A stretch of 64,000 nt of DNA, taken from NCBI RefSeq assembly GCF_963662255.1, contig NW_026912164.1:108001-172000 (forward strand), written 5' to 3'. Below, piece after piece: positions 34,801-48,600 of the stretch. The notes beneath the pieces were generated by a model. The model made no database searches and was not told the origin of the DNA. It saw nothing but the letters and a program-made list of their open reading frames with translations. The first letter of the stretch is position 1; each line of letters opens with the position of its first letter. Source of the DNA: Cinclus cinclus (taxonomy: Eukaryota; Chordata; Aves; Passeriformes; Cinclidae). The position numbers were made by a program, and so were the translations under genes.

Positions 34801-37800
34801 TTGGGCCCCATGCTGTCACAATTCATCCCTGGCCCTTTTACGCCCCCTGGTGTCAAATGGGATCCTGGGATTATTAGCCTCCATTGGGTCACAATGGATC
34901 CTTGCTTCTCTTAACCCCTGTGCTGTCACAATGCATCCCATGCCCTTTTAGGCCACATGATGTCACAATGAATTATTTGATTCTTGGCCTCCATGGTGGC
35001 ATAATAGATCCTTGCTTCTATTGGTCCCCGTGCTGTAACAATCCATCCCTGGCCCTTTTTATACCCCCTGGTGCCACAAGGGATCATTAGATTGTTAGCC
35101 TGCATTGGGTCACAATGGTTCCTTGCTTCTCTTAACCTCTGTGGTGTCACAATGCATTCCAAGCCTTTTAGGCCACTTGGTCTTACAATGAACCATTTGA
35201 TTCTTGGCCTTCATGGTGTCATAATGGTTCCTTGCTTCTATAGGTCCCCATGCTGTCAGAGTCCATCCGTGGTCCTTTTGCGCCCCCTGGTGTCAAAAGG
35301 GATTCTTAGATTGTTAGCCTGCATTGGGTCACAATGTTTCCTTGCTTCTCTTAACCCCTGTGGTATCACAATGCATTCCATGCCCTTTTAGGCCACTTGA
35401 TGTCACAATGAATCATTTGATTCTTGGCCTCCATGGTGGCGTAATTGTACCAGGTTTTACTTGGGCCCCATGCTTTCACAATACATCCCTGCCCCTTTTA
35501 GGCCCATTGGTGTCAAAAGGGATCATTAGATTGTTAGCCTCCATTGGGTCACAATGGATCCTTGCTTCTCTTAACCCCTGTGCTGTCACAATGCATCCCA
35601 TGCCCTTTTAGGCCACATGATGTCACAATGAATTATTTGATTCTTGGCCTCCATGGTGGCATAATAGATACTTGCTTCTATTTGTCCCCGTGCTGTAACA
35701 ATTCATCCCTGGACCTTTTAGGCCCATTGGTGCCACAAGGGATCATTAGATTGTTAGCCTGCATTGGGTCACAATGGTTCCTTGCTTCTCTTAACCTCTG
35801 TGGTGTCATAATGCATCCCATGCCCTTTTAGGCCACTTGATGTCACAATGAATCATTTGATTCTTGGCCTCCATTGTGTCAAAATGGTTCCTTGTTTCTA
35901 TTGGGCCCCATGCTGTCACAATTCATCCCTGGCCCTTTTACGCCCCCTGGTGTCAAATGGGATCCTGGGATTATTAGCCTCCATTGGGTCACAATGGATC
36001 CTTGCTTCTCTTAACCCCTGTGCTGTCACAATGCATCCCATGCCCTTTTAGGCCACTTGATGTCACAATGAATCATTTGATTCTTGGCCTCCATGGTGGC
36101 ATAATAGATCCTTGCTTCTATTGGTCCCCGTGCTGTAACAATTCATCCCTGGCCCTTTTTATACCCCCTGGTGCCACAAGGGATCATTAGATTGTTAGCC
36201 TGCAATGGGTCACAATGGTTCCTTGCTTCTCTTAACCTCTGTGGTGTCACAATGCATTCCAAGCCCTTTTAGGCCACTTGGTCTTACAATGAACCATTTG
36301 ATTCTTGGCCTTCATGGTGTCATAATGGTTCCTTGCTTCCATAGGTCCCCATGCTGTCAGAGTCCATCCGTGGTCCTTTTGCGCCCCCTGGTGTCAAAAG
36401 GGATTCTTAGATTGTTAGCCTGCATTGGGTCACAATGGTTCCTTGCTTCTCTTAACCCCTGTGGTGTCACAATGCATCCCATGCCCTTTTAGGCCACTTG
36501 ATGTCACAATGAATCATTTGATTCTTGGCCTCCATGGTGGCGTAATTGTACCAGCTTTTCATTGGGCCCCATGCTTTCACAATACATCCCTGCTCCTTTT
36601 AGGCCCATTGGTGTCAAAAGGGATTATTAGATTGTTAGCCTCCATTGGGTCACAATGGATCCTTGCTTCTCTTAACCCCTGTGCTGTCACAATGCATCCC
36701 ATGCCCTTTTAGGCCACTTGATGTCACAATGAATTATTTGATTCTTGGCCTCCATGGTGGCATAATAGATCCTTGCTTCTATTGGTCCCCGTGCTGTAAC
36801 AATTCATCCCTGCCCCTTTTAGGCCCATTGGTGCCACAAGGGATCATTAGATTGTTAGCCTGCATTGGGTCACAATGGTTCCTTGCTTCTCTTAACCTCT
36901 GTGGTGTCATAATGCATCCCATGCCCTTTTAGGCCACTTGATGTCACAATGAATCATTTGATTCTTGGCCTCCATTGTGTCAAAATGGTTCCTTGTTTCT
37001 ATTGGGCCCCATGCTGTCACAATTCATCCCTGGCCCTTTTACGCCCCCTGGTGTCAAATGGGATCCTGGGATTATTAGCTTCCATTGGGTCACAATGGAT
37101 CCTTGCTTCTCTTAACCCCTGTGGTGTCACAATGCATCCCATGCCCTTTTAGGCCACTTGATGTCACAATGAATCATTTGATTCTTGGCCTCCACGGTGG
37201 CATAATAGATCCTTGCTTCTATTGGTCCCCGTGCTGTAACAATCCATCCCTGGCCCTTTTTATACCCCCTGGTGCCACAAGGGATCATTAGATTGTTAGC
37301 CTGCATTGGGTCACAATGGTTCCTTGCTTCTCTTAACCTCTGTGGTGTCACAATGCATTCCAAGCCCTTTTAGGCCACTTGGTCTTACAATGAACCATTT
37401 GATTCTTGGCCTTCATGGTGTCATAATGGTTCCTTGCTTCTATAGGTCCCCATGCTGTCAGAGTCCATCCGTGGTCCTTTTGCGCCCCCTGGTGTCAAAA
37501 GGGATTCTTAGATTGTTAGCCTCCATTGTGTCACAATGGTTCCTTGCTTCTCTTAACCCCTGTGCTGTCACAATGCATCCCATGCCCTTTTAGGCCACTT
37601 GATGTCACAATGAATCATTTGATTCTTGGCCTCCATGGTGGCATAATAGATCCTTGCTTCTATTGGTCCCCGTGCTGTAACAATTCATCCCAGGACCTTT
37701 TCGGCCCATTGGTGTCACAAGGGATCATTAGATTGTTCGCCTGCATTGGGTCACAATGGTTCCTTGCTTCTCTTAACCTCTGTGGTGTCACAATGCATCC

Positions 37801-39066
37801 CATGCCCTTTTAGGCCACTTGATGTCACAATGAATCATTTGATTCTTGGCCACCATGGTGTCATAATTGTTCCTTGTTTCTATTGGGCCCCATGCTGTCA
37901 CAATTCATCCATGGCCCTTTTTATACCCCCTGGTGCCACAAGGGATCATTAGATTGTTAGCCTGCATTGGGTCACAATGGTTCCTTGCTTCTCTTAACCT
38001 CTGTGGTGTCACAATGCATTCCAAGCCCTTTTAGGCCACTTGGTCTTACAATGAACCATTTGATTCTTGGCCTTCATGGTGTCATAATGGTTCCATGCTT
38101 CCATAGGTCCCCATGCTGTCAGAGTCCATCCGTGGTCCTTTTGCGCCCCCTGGTGTCAAAAGGGATTCTTAGATTGTTAGCCTGCATTGGGTCACAATGT
38201 TTCCTTGCTTCTCTTAACCCCTGTGGTATCACAATGCATTCCATGCCCTTTTAGGCCACTTGATGTCACAATGAATCATTTGATTCTTGGCCTCCATGGT
38301 GGCGTAATTGTACCAGGTTTTACTTGGGCCCCATGCTTTCACAATACATCCCTGCCCGTTTTAGGCCCATTGGTGTCAAAAGGGATCATTAGATTGTTAG
38401 CCTGCATTGGGTCACAATGGATCCTTGCTTCTCTTAACCCCTGTGCTGTCACAATGCATCCCATGCCCTTTTAGGCCACATGATGTCACAATGAATTATT
38501 TGATTCTTGGCCTCCATGGTGGCATAATAGATCCTTGTTTCTATTGGTCCCCGTGCTGTAACAATTCATCCCTGGACCTTTTAGGCCCATTGGTGTCACA
38601 AGGGATCATTAGATTGTTAGCCTCCATTGGGTCACAATGGATCCTTGCTTCTCTTAACCCCTGTGCTGTCACAATGCATCCCATGCCCTTTTAGGCCACT
38701 TGATGTCACAATGAATCATTTGATTCTTGGCCTCCATGGTGGCGTAATTGTACCAGGTTTTCATTGGGCCCCATGCTTTCACAATACATCCCTGCTCCTT
38801 TTAGGCCCATTGGTGTCAAAAGGGATTATTAGATTGTTAGCCTCCATTGGGTCACAATGGATCCTTGCTTCTCTTAACCCCTGTGCTGTCACAATGCATC
38901 CCATGCCCTTTTAGGCCACTTGATGTCACAATGAATTATTTGATTATTGGCCTCCATGGTGGCATAATAGATCCTTGCTTCTATTGGTCCCCGTGCTGTA
39001 ACAATTCATCCCTGCCCCTTTTAGGCCCATTGGTGCCACAAGGGATCATTAGATTGTTAGCCTGCA
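31802..39066. repeat. Block 5: second copy of block 1 with one extra 1,100 bp unit
   Basis: Order: C F, A B C D E (32243), A B C/E (33344), A B C D C/E (34005-35104), A B C D E (35105), A B C D E (36205), A C F (37306), A B C (37967), B C (38627-39066). Relative to block 1, the offset jumps from 31,691 to 32,791 because of the extra 1,100 bp. Private differences include CCCAGGACCTTTTCGGCC near 37690. Confidence 0.88.
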
Positions 39067-39726
39067 TTGGGTCACAATGGTTCCTTGCTTCTCTTAACCT
39101 CTGTGGTGTCATAATGCATCCCATGCCCTTTTAGGCCACTTGATGTCACAATGAATCATTTGATTCTTGGCCTCCATTGTGTCAAAATGGTTCCTTGTTT
39201 CTATTGGGCCCCATGCTGTCACAATTCATCCCTGGCCCTTTTACGCCCCCTGGTGTCAAATGGGATCCTGGGATTATTAGCCTCCATTGGGTCACAATGG
39301 ATCCTTGCTTCTCTTAACCCCTGTGGTGTCACAATGCATCCCATGCCCTTTTAGGCCACTTGATGTCACAATGAATCATTTGATTCTTGGCCTCCATGGT
39401 GGCATAATAGATCCTTGCTTCTATTGGTCCCCGTGCTGTAACAATCCATCCCTGGCCCTTTTTATACCCCCTGGTGCCACAAGGGATCATTAGATTGTTA
39501 GCCTGCATTGGGTCACAATGGTTCCTTGCTTCTCTTAACCTCTGTGGTGTCACAATGCATTCCAAGCCTTTTAGGCCACTTGGTCTTACAATGAAACATT
39601 TGATTCTTGGCCTTCCTGGTGTCATAATGGTTCCTTGCTTCTATAGGTCCCCATGCTGTCAGAGTCCATCCGTGGTCCTTTTGCGCCCCCTGGTGTCAAA
39701 AGGGATTCTTAGATTGTTAGCCTGCA

Positions 39727-39946
39727 TTGGGTCACAATGGTTCCTTGGTTCTCTTAACCCCTGTGGTGTCACAATGCATCCCATGCCCTTTTAGGCCACA
39801 CGATGTCACAATGAATTATTTGATTCTTGGCCTCCATGGTGGCATAATAGATACTTGCTTCTATTGGTCCCCGTGCTGTAACAATTCATCCCTGGACCTT
39901 TTAGGCCCATTGGTGTCACAAGGGATCATTAGATTGTTAGCCTGCA
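39727..39946. repeat. Hybrid A/C-side monomer (B missing)
   Basis: The A at 39508 is followed by a monomer whose opening (TTCCTTGGTTC) is that of a B following A. It then becomes C at CCACACGATGTC. The ACACGATG spelling is unique to this junction and its copy at 46328. B has been lost by recombination before the 6.6 kb duplication. Confidence 0.83.
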
Positions 39947-41486
39947 TTGGGTCACAATGGTTCCTTGCTTCTCTTAACCCCTGTGGTGTCACAATGCATT
40001 CCAAGCCCTTTTAGGCCACTTGGTCTTACAATGAACCATTTGATTCTTGGCCTTCATGGTGTCATAATGGTTCCTTGCTTCTATAGGTCCCCATGCTGTC
40101 AAGGTTCATCCGTGGTCATTTTGCGCCCCCTGGTGTCAAAAGGGATTCTTAGATTGTTAGCCTGCATTGGGTCACAATGGTTCCTTACTTCTCTTAACCC
40201 CTGTGGTGTCACAATGCATCCCATGCCCTTTTAGGCCACTTGATGTCACAATGAATCATTTGATTCTTGGCCTCCATGGTGGCATAATGGTTCCTTGTTT
40301 CTATTGGTCCCCATGCTGTAACAATTCATCCCTGGCCCTTTTACGCCCCCTGGTGTCAAATGGGATCCTGGGATTATTAGCCTCCATTGGGTCACAATGG
40401 ATCCTTGCTTCTCTTAACCCCTGTGGTGTCACAATGCATCCCATGCCCTTTTAGGCCACTTGATGTCACAATGAATCATTTGATTCTTGGCCTCCACGGT
40501 GGCATAATTGATCCTTGCTTCTATTGGTCCCCGTGCTGTAACAATCCATCCCTGGCCCTTTTTATACCCCCTGGTGCCACAAGGGATCATTAGATTGTTA
40601 GCCTGCATTGGGTCACAATGGTTCCTTGCTTCTCTTAACCTCTGTGGTGTCACAATGCATTCCAAGCCTTTTAGGCCACTTGGTCTTACAATGAATCATT
40701 TGATTCTTGGCCTTCATGGTGTCAAAATGGTTCCTTGCTTCTATAGGTCCCCATGCTGTCACAGTTCATCCGTGGTCCTTTTGTTCCCCCTGGTGTCAAA
40801 AGGGATTCTTAGATTGTTAGCCTGCATTGGGTCACAATGGTTCCTTGCTTCTCTTAACCCCTGTGGTGTCACAATGCATCCCATGCCCTTTTAGGCCACT
40901 TGATGTCACAATGAATCATTTGATTCTTGGCCTCCATGGTGGCGTAATTGTACCAGGTTTTACTTGGGCCCCATGCTTTCACAATACATCCCTGCCCCTT
41001 TTAGGCCCATTGGTGTCAAAAGGGATCATTAGATTGTTAGCCTGCATTGGGTCACAATGGTTCCTTGCTTCTTTTAACCCCTGTGCTGTCACAATGCATC
41101 CCATGCCCTTTTAGGCCACTTGATGTCACAATGAATTATTTGATTCTTGGCCTCCATGGTGGCATAATAGATCCTTGCTTCTATTGGTCCCCGTGCTGTA
41201 ACAATTCATCCCTGGACCTTTTAGGCCCATTGGTGTCACAAGGGATCATTGGATTGTTAGCCTGCAATGGGTCACAATGGTTCCTTGCTTCTCTTAACCT
41301 CTGTGGTGTCACAATGCATCCCATGCCCTTTTAGGCCACTTGATGTCACAATGAATCATTTGATTCTTGGCCTCCATTGTGTCAAAATGGTTCCTTGTTT
41401 CTATTGGGCCCCATGCTGTCACAATTCATCCCTGGCCCTTTTACGCCCCCTGGTGTCAAATGGGATCCTGGGATTATTAGCCTCCA

Positions 41487-43247
41487 TTGGGTCACAATGG
41501 ATCCTTGCTTCTCTTAACCCCTGTGGTGTCACAATGCATCCCATGCCCTTTTAGGCCACTTGATGTCACAATGAATCATTTGATTCTTGGCCTCCATGGT
41601 GGCATAATAGATCCTTGCTTCTATAGGTCCCCATGCTGTCAGAGTCCATCCGTGGTCCTTTTGCGCCCCCTGGTGTCAAAAGGGATTCTTAGATTGTTAG
41701 CCTGCATTGGGTCACAATGGTTCCTTGCTTCTCTTAACCCCTGTGGTGTCACAATGCATCCCATGCCCTTTTAGGCCACTTGATGTCACAATGAATCATT
41801 TGATTCTTGGCCTCCATGGTGGCGTAATTGTACCAGGTTTTACTTGGGCCCCACGCTTTCACAATACATCCCTGCCCCTTTTAGGCCCATTGGTGTCAAA
41901 AGGGATCATTAGATTGTTAGCCTCCATTGGGTCACAATGGATCCTTGCTTCTCTTAACCCCTGTGGTGTCACAATGCATCCCATGCCCTTTTAGGCCACT
42001 TGATGTCACAATGAATTATTTGATTCTTGGACTCCATGGTGGCATAATAGATCCTTGCTTCTATTGGTCCCCGTGCTGTAACAATTCATCCCTGGACCTT
42101 TTAGGCCCATTGGTGTCACAAGGGATCATTAGATTGTTAGCCTGCAATGGGTCACAATGGTTCCTTGCTTCTCTTAACCTCTGTGGTGTCACAATGCATC
42201 CCATGCCCTTTTAGGCCACTTGGTCTTACAATGAACCATTTGATTCTTGGCCTTCATGGTGTCATAATGGTTCCTTGCTTCCATAGGTCCCCATGCTGTC
42301 AGAGTTCATCCGTGGTCCTTTTGCGCCCCCTGGTGTCAAAAGGGATTCTTAGATTGTTAGCCTGCATTGGGTCACAATGGTTCCTTGGTTCTCTTAACCC
42401 CTGTGGTGTCACAATGCATCCCATGCCCTTTTAGGCCACTTGATGTCACAATGAATCATTTGATTCTTGGCCTCCATGGTGGCGTAATTGTACCAGGTTT
42501 TCATTGGGCCCCATGCTTTCACAATACATCCCTGCTCCTTTTAGGCCCATTGGTGTCAAAAAGGATCATTAGATTGTTAGCCTCCATTGGGTCACAATGG
42601 ATCCTTGCTTCTCTTAACCCCTGTGCTGTCACAATGCATCCCATGCCCTTTTAGGCCACTTGATGTCACAATGAATTATTTGATTCTTGGCCTCCATGGT
42701 GGCATAATAGATACTTGCTTCTATTGGTCCCCGTGCTGTAACAATTCATCCCTGCCCCTTTTAGGCCCATTGGTGTCACAAGGGATCATTAGATTGTTAG
42801 CCTGCATTGGGTCACAATGGTTCCTTGCTTCTCTTAACCTCTGTGGTGTCATAATGCATCCCATGCCCTTTTAGGCCACTTGATGTCACAATGAATCATT
42901 TGATTCTTGGCCTCCATTGTGTCAAAATGGTTCCTTGTTTCTATTGGGCCCCATGCTGTCACAATTCATCCCTGGCCCTTTTACGCCCCCTGGTGTCAAA
43001 TGGGATCCTGGGATTATTAGCCTCCATTGGGTCACAATGGATCCTTGCTTCTCTTAACCCCTGTGCTGTCACAATGCATCCCATGCCCTTTTAGGCCACT
43101 TGATGTCACAATGAATCATTTGATTCTTGGCCTCCATGGTGGCATAATAGATCCTTGCTTCTATTGGTCCCCGTGCTGTAACAATCCATCCCTGGCCCTT
43201 TTTATACCCCCTGGTGCCACAAGGGATCATTAGATTGTTAGCCTGCA
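41487..43247. repeat. Eight-monomer unit headed by an E/A hybrid, copy 1 (1,761 bp)
   Basis: Order: E/A B C A B C D E, starts 41487, 41707, 41927, 42147, 42367, 42587, 42807, 43027. The adjoining 43248-45008 has the same order. The inner B differs: CATTGG here and AATAGG in the second copy. The pair recurs at 48088 and 49849. Confidence 0.85.
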
Positions 43248-45008
43248 TTGGGTCACAATGGTTCCTTGCTTCTCTTAACCCCTGTGGTGTCACAATGCAT
43301 CCCATGCCCTTTTAGGCCACTTGATGTCACAATGAATCATTTGATTCTTGGCCTCCATGGTGGCATAATAGATCCTTGCTTCTATAGGTCCCCATGCTGT
43401 CAGAGTCCATCCGTGGTCCTTTTGCGCCCCCTGGTGTCAAAAGGGATTCTTAGATTGTTAGCCTGCATTGGGTCACAATGGTTCCTTGCTTCTCTTAACC
43501 CCTGTGGTGTCACAATGCATCCCATGCCCTTTTAGGCCACTTGATGTCACAATGAATCATTTGATTCTTGGCCTCCATGGTGGCGTAATTGTACCAGGTT
43601 TTACTTGGGCCCCACGCTTTCACAATACATCCCTGCCCCTTTTAGGCCCATTGGTGTCAAAAGGGATCATTAGATTGTTAGCCTCCATTGGGTCACAATG
43701 GATCCTTGCTTCTCTTAACCCCTGTGGTGTCACAATGCATCCCATGCCCTTTTAGGCCACTTGATGTCACAATGAATTATTTGATTCTTGGACTCCATGG
43801 TGGCATAATAGATCCTTGCTTCTATTGGTCCCCGTGCTGTAACAATTCATCCCTGGACCTTTTAGGCCCATTGGTGTCACAAGGGATCATTAGATTGTTA
43901 GCCTGCAATGGGTCACAATGGTTCCTTGCTTCTCTTAACCTCTGTGGTGTCACAATGCATCCCATGCCCTTTTAGGCCACTTGGTCTTACAATGAACCAT
44001 TTGATTCTTGGCCTTCATGGTGTCATAATGGTTCCTTGCTTCCATAGGTCCCCATGCTGTCAGAGTTCATCCGTGGTCCTTTTGCGCCCCCTGGTGTCAA
44101 AAGGGATTCTTAGATTGTTAGCCTGCATTGGGTCACAATGGTTCCTTGGTTCTCTTAACCCCTGTGCTGTCACAATGCATCCCATGCCCTTTTAGGCCAC
44201 TTGATGTCACAATGAATCATTTGATTCTTGGCCTCCATGGTGGCGTAATTGTACCAGGTTTTAATAGGGCCCCATGCTTTCACAATACATCCCTGCTCCT
44301 TTTAGGCCCATTGGTGTCAAAAAGGATCATTAGATTGTTAGCCTCCATTGGGTCACAATGGATCCTTGCTTCTCTTAACCCCTGTGCTGTCACAATGCAT
44401 CCCATGCCCTTTTAGGCCACTTGATGTCACAATGAATTATTTGATTCTTGGCCTCCATGGTGGCATAATAGATCCTTGCTTCTATTGGTCCCCGTGCTGT
44501 AACAATTCATCCCTGCCCCTTTTAGGCCCATTGGTGTCACAAGGGATCATTAGATTGTTAGCCTGCATTGGGTCACAATGGTTCCTTGCTTCTCTTAACC
44601 TCTGTGGTGTCATAATGCATCCCATGCCCTTTTAGGCCACTTGATGTCACAATGAATCATTTGATTCTTGGCCTCCATTGTGTCAAAATGGCTCCTTGTT
44701 TCTATTGGGCCCCATGCTGTCACAATTCATCCCTGGCCCTTTTACGCCCCCTGGTGTCAAATGGGATCCTGGGATTATTAGCCTCCATTGGGTCACAATG
44801 GATCCTTGCTTCTCTTAACCCCTGTGCTGTCACAATGCATCCCATGCCCTTTTAGGCCACTTGATGTCACAATGAATCATTTGATTCTTGGCCTCCATGG
44901 TGGCATAATAAATCCTTGCTTCTATTGGTCCCCGTGCTGTAACAATCCATCCCTGGCCCTTTTTATACCCCCTGGTGCCACAAGGGATCATTAGATTGTT
45001 AGCCTGCA
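43248..45008. repeat. Eight-monomer unit headed by an E/A hybrid, copy 2 (1,761 bp)
   Basis: Starts: 43248, 43468, 43688, 43908, 44128, 44348, 44568, 44788. It carries the marker trio (B 44128, D 44568, E 44788). The E before it (43027) lacks the E-to-A transition seen elsewhere, and the E/A hybrid supplies the A function in the order. Confidence 0.85.
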
Positions 45009-45667
45009 TTGGGTCACAATGGTTCCTTGCTTCTCTTAACCTCTGTGGTGTCACAATGCATTCCAAGCCTTTTAGGCCACTTGGTCTTACAATGAACCAT
45101 TTGATTCTTGGCCTTCATGGTGTCATAATGGTTCCTTGCTTCCATAGGTCCCCATGCTGTCAGAGTCCATCCGTGGTCCTTTTGCGCCCCCTGGTGTCCA
45201 AAGGGATTCTTAGATTGTTAGCCTGCATTGGGTCACAATGGTTCCTTGGTTCTCTTAACCCCTGTGGTGTCACAATGCATCCCATGCCCTTTTAGGCCAC
45301 TTGATGTCACAATGAATCATTTGATTCTTGGCCTCCATGGTGGCGTAATTGTACCAGGTTTTCATTGGGCCCCATGCTTTCACAATACATCCCTGCTCCT
45401 TTTAGGCCCATTGGTGTCAAAAGGGATTATTAGATTGTTAGCCTCCATTGGGTCACAATGGATCCTTGCTTCTCTTAACCCCTGTGCTGTCACAATGCAT
45501 CCCATGCCCTTTTAGGCCACTTGATGTCACAATGAATTATTTGATTCTTGGCCTCCATGGTGGCATAATAGATCCTTGCTTCTATTGGTCCCCGTGCTGT
45601 AACAATTCATCCCTGCCCCTTTTAGGCCCATTGGTGTCACAAGGGATCATTAGATTGTTAGCCTGCA

Positions 45668-48600
45668 TTGGGTCACAATGGTTCCTTGCTTCTCTTAACC
45701 TCTGTGGTGTCATAATGCATCCCATGCCCTTTTAGGCCACTTGATGTCACAATGAATCATTTGATTCTTGGCCTCCATTGTGTCAAAATGGTTCCTTGTT
45801 TCTATTGGGCCCCATGCTGTCACAATTCATCCCTGGCCCTTTTACGCCCCCTGGTGTCAAATGGGATCCTGGGATTATTAGCCTCCATTGGGTCACAATG
45901 GATCCTTGCTTCTCTTAACCCCTGTGGTGTCACAATGCATCCCATGCCCTTTTAGGCCACTTGATGTCACAATGAATCATTTGATTCTTGGCCTCCATGG
46001 TGGCATAATAGATCCTTGCTTCTATTGGTCCCCGTGCTGTAACAATCCATCCCTGGCCCTTTTTATACCCCCTGGTGCCACAAGGGATCATTAGATTGTT
46101 AGCCTGCATTGGGTCACAATGGTTCCTTGCTTCTCTTAACCTCTGTGGTGTCACAATGCATTCCAAGCCTTTTAGGCCACTTGGTCTTACAATGAACCAT
46201 TTGATTCTTGGCCTTCCTGGTGTCATAATGGTTCCTTGCTTCTATAGGTCCCCATGCTGTCAGAGTCCATCCGTGGTCCTTTTGCGCCCCCTGGTGTCAA
46301 AAGGGATTCTTAGATTGTTAGCCTGCATTGGGTCACAATGGTTCCTTGGTTCTCTTAACCCCTGTGGTGTCACAATGCATCCCATGCCCTTTTAGGCCAC
46401 ACGATGTCACAATGAATTATTTGATTCTTGGCCTCCATGGTGGCATAATAGATACTTGCTTCTATTGGTCCCCGTGCTGTAACAATTCATCCCTGGACCT
46501 TTTAGGCCCATTGGTGTCACAAGGGATCATTAGATTGTTAGCCTGCATTGGGTCACAATGGTTCCTTGCTTCTCTTAACCCCTGTGGTGTCACAATGCAT
46601 TCCAAGCCCTTTTAGGCCACTTGGTCTTACAATGAACCATTTGATTCTTGGCCTTCATGGTGTCATAATGGTTCCTTGCTTCTATAGGTCCCCATGCTGT
46701 CAAGGTTCATCCGTGGTCATTTTGCGCCCCCTGGTGTCAAAAGGGATTCTTAGATTGTTAGCCTGCATTGGGTCACAATGGTTCCTTACTTCTCTTAACC
46801 CCTGTGGTGTCACAATGCATCCCATGCCCTTTTAGGCCACTTGATGTCACAATGAATCATTTGATTCTTGGCCTCCATGGTGGCATAATGGTTCCTTGTT
46901 TCTATTGGTCCCCATGCTGTAACAATTCATCCCTGGCCCTTTTACGCCCCCTGGTGTCAAATGGGATCCTGGGATTATTAGCCTCCATTGGGTCACAATG
47001 GATCCTTGCTTCTCTTAACCCCTGTGGTGTCACAATGCATCCCATGCCCTTTTAGGCCACTTGATGTCACAATGAATCATTTGATTCTTGGCCTCCACGG
47101 TGGCATAATTGATCCTTGCTTCTATTGGTCCCCGTGCTGTAACAATCCATCCCTGGCCCTTTTTATACCCCCTGGTGCCACAAGGGATCATTAGATTGTT
47201 AGCCTGCATTGGGTCACAATGGTTCCTTGCTTCTCTTAACCTCTGTGGTGTCACAATGCATTCCAAGCCTTTTAGGCCACTTGGTCTTACAATGAATCAT
47301 TTGATTCTTGGCCTTCATGGTGTCAAAATGGTTCCTTGCTTCTATAGGTCCCCATGCTGTCACAGTTCATCCGTGGTCCTTTTGTTCCCCCTGGTGTCAA
47401 AAGGGATTCTTAGATTGTTAGCCTGCATTGGGTCACAATGGTTCCTTGCTTCTCTTAACCCCTGTGGTGTCACAATGCATCCCATGCCCTTTTAGGCCAC
47501 TTGATGTCACAATGAATCATTTGATTCTTGGCCTCCATGGTGGCGTAATTGTACCAGGTTTTACTTGGGCCCCATGCTTTCACAATACATCCCTGCCCCT
47601 TTTAGGCCCATTGGTGTCAAAAGGGATCATTAGATTGTTAGCCTGCATTGGGTCACAATGGTTCCTTGCTTCTTTTAACCCCTGTGCTGTCACAATGCAT
47701 CCCATGCCCTTTTAGGCCACTTGATGTCACAATGAATTATTTGATTCTTGGCCTCCATGGTGGCATAATAGATCCTTGCTTCTATTGGTCCCCGTGCTGT
47801 AACAATTCATCCCTGGACCTTTTAGGCCCATTGGTGTCACAAGGGATCATTGGATTGTTAGCCTGCAATGGGTCACAATGGTTCCTTGCTTCTCTTAACC
47901 TCTGTGGTGTCACAATGCATCCCATGCCCTTTTAGGCCACTTGATGTCACAATGAATCATTTGATTCTTGGCCTCCATTGTGTCAAAATGGTTCCTTGTT
48001 TCTATTGGGCCCCATGCTGTCACAATTCATCCCTGGCCCTTTTACGCCCCCTGGTGTCAAATGGGATCCTGGGATTATTAGCCTCCATTGGGTCACAATG
48101 GATCCTTGCTTCTCTTAACCCCTGTGGTGTCACAATGCATCCCATGCCCTTTTAGGCCACTTGATGTCACAATGAATCATTTGATTCTTGGCCTCCATGG
48201 TGGCATAATAGATCCTTGCTTCTATAGGTCCCCATGCTGTCAGAGTCCATCCGTGGTCCTTTTGCGCCCCCTGGTGTCAAAAGGGATTCTTAGATTGTTA
48301 GCCTGCATTGGGTCACAATGGTTCCTTGCTTCTCTTAACCCCTGTGGTGTCACAATGCATCCCATGCCCTTTTAGGCCACTTGATGTCACAATGAATCAT
48401 TTGATTCTTGGCCTCCATGGTGGCGTAATTGTACCAGGTTTTACTTGGGCCCCACGCTTTCACAATACATCCCTGCCCCTTTTAGGCCCATTGGTGTCAA
48501 AAGGGATCATTAGATTGTTAGCCTCCATTGGGTCACAATGGATCCTTGCTTCTCTTAACCCCTGTGGTGTCACAATGCATCCCATGCCCTTTTAGGCCAC

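Larger units (their letters stand above)
39067..45667. repeat. 6,601 bp (30-monomer) super-repeat, copy 1
   Basis: Order: D E A A/C A' D' E A'' B C D E/A B C A B C D E E/A B C A B C D E A B C. The block is directly followed by a second copy with the same 30 classes in the same order at 6,601 bp offset. The only differences I noticed by eye are single bases, near 39594 (AAACATT versus AACCATT) and near 45199 (GTCCAAA versus GTCAAAA at 51800). Confidence 0.9.
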
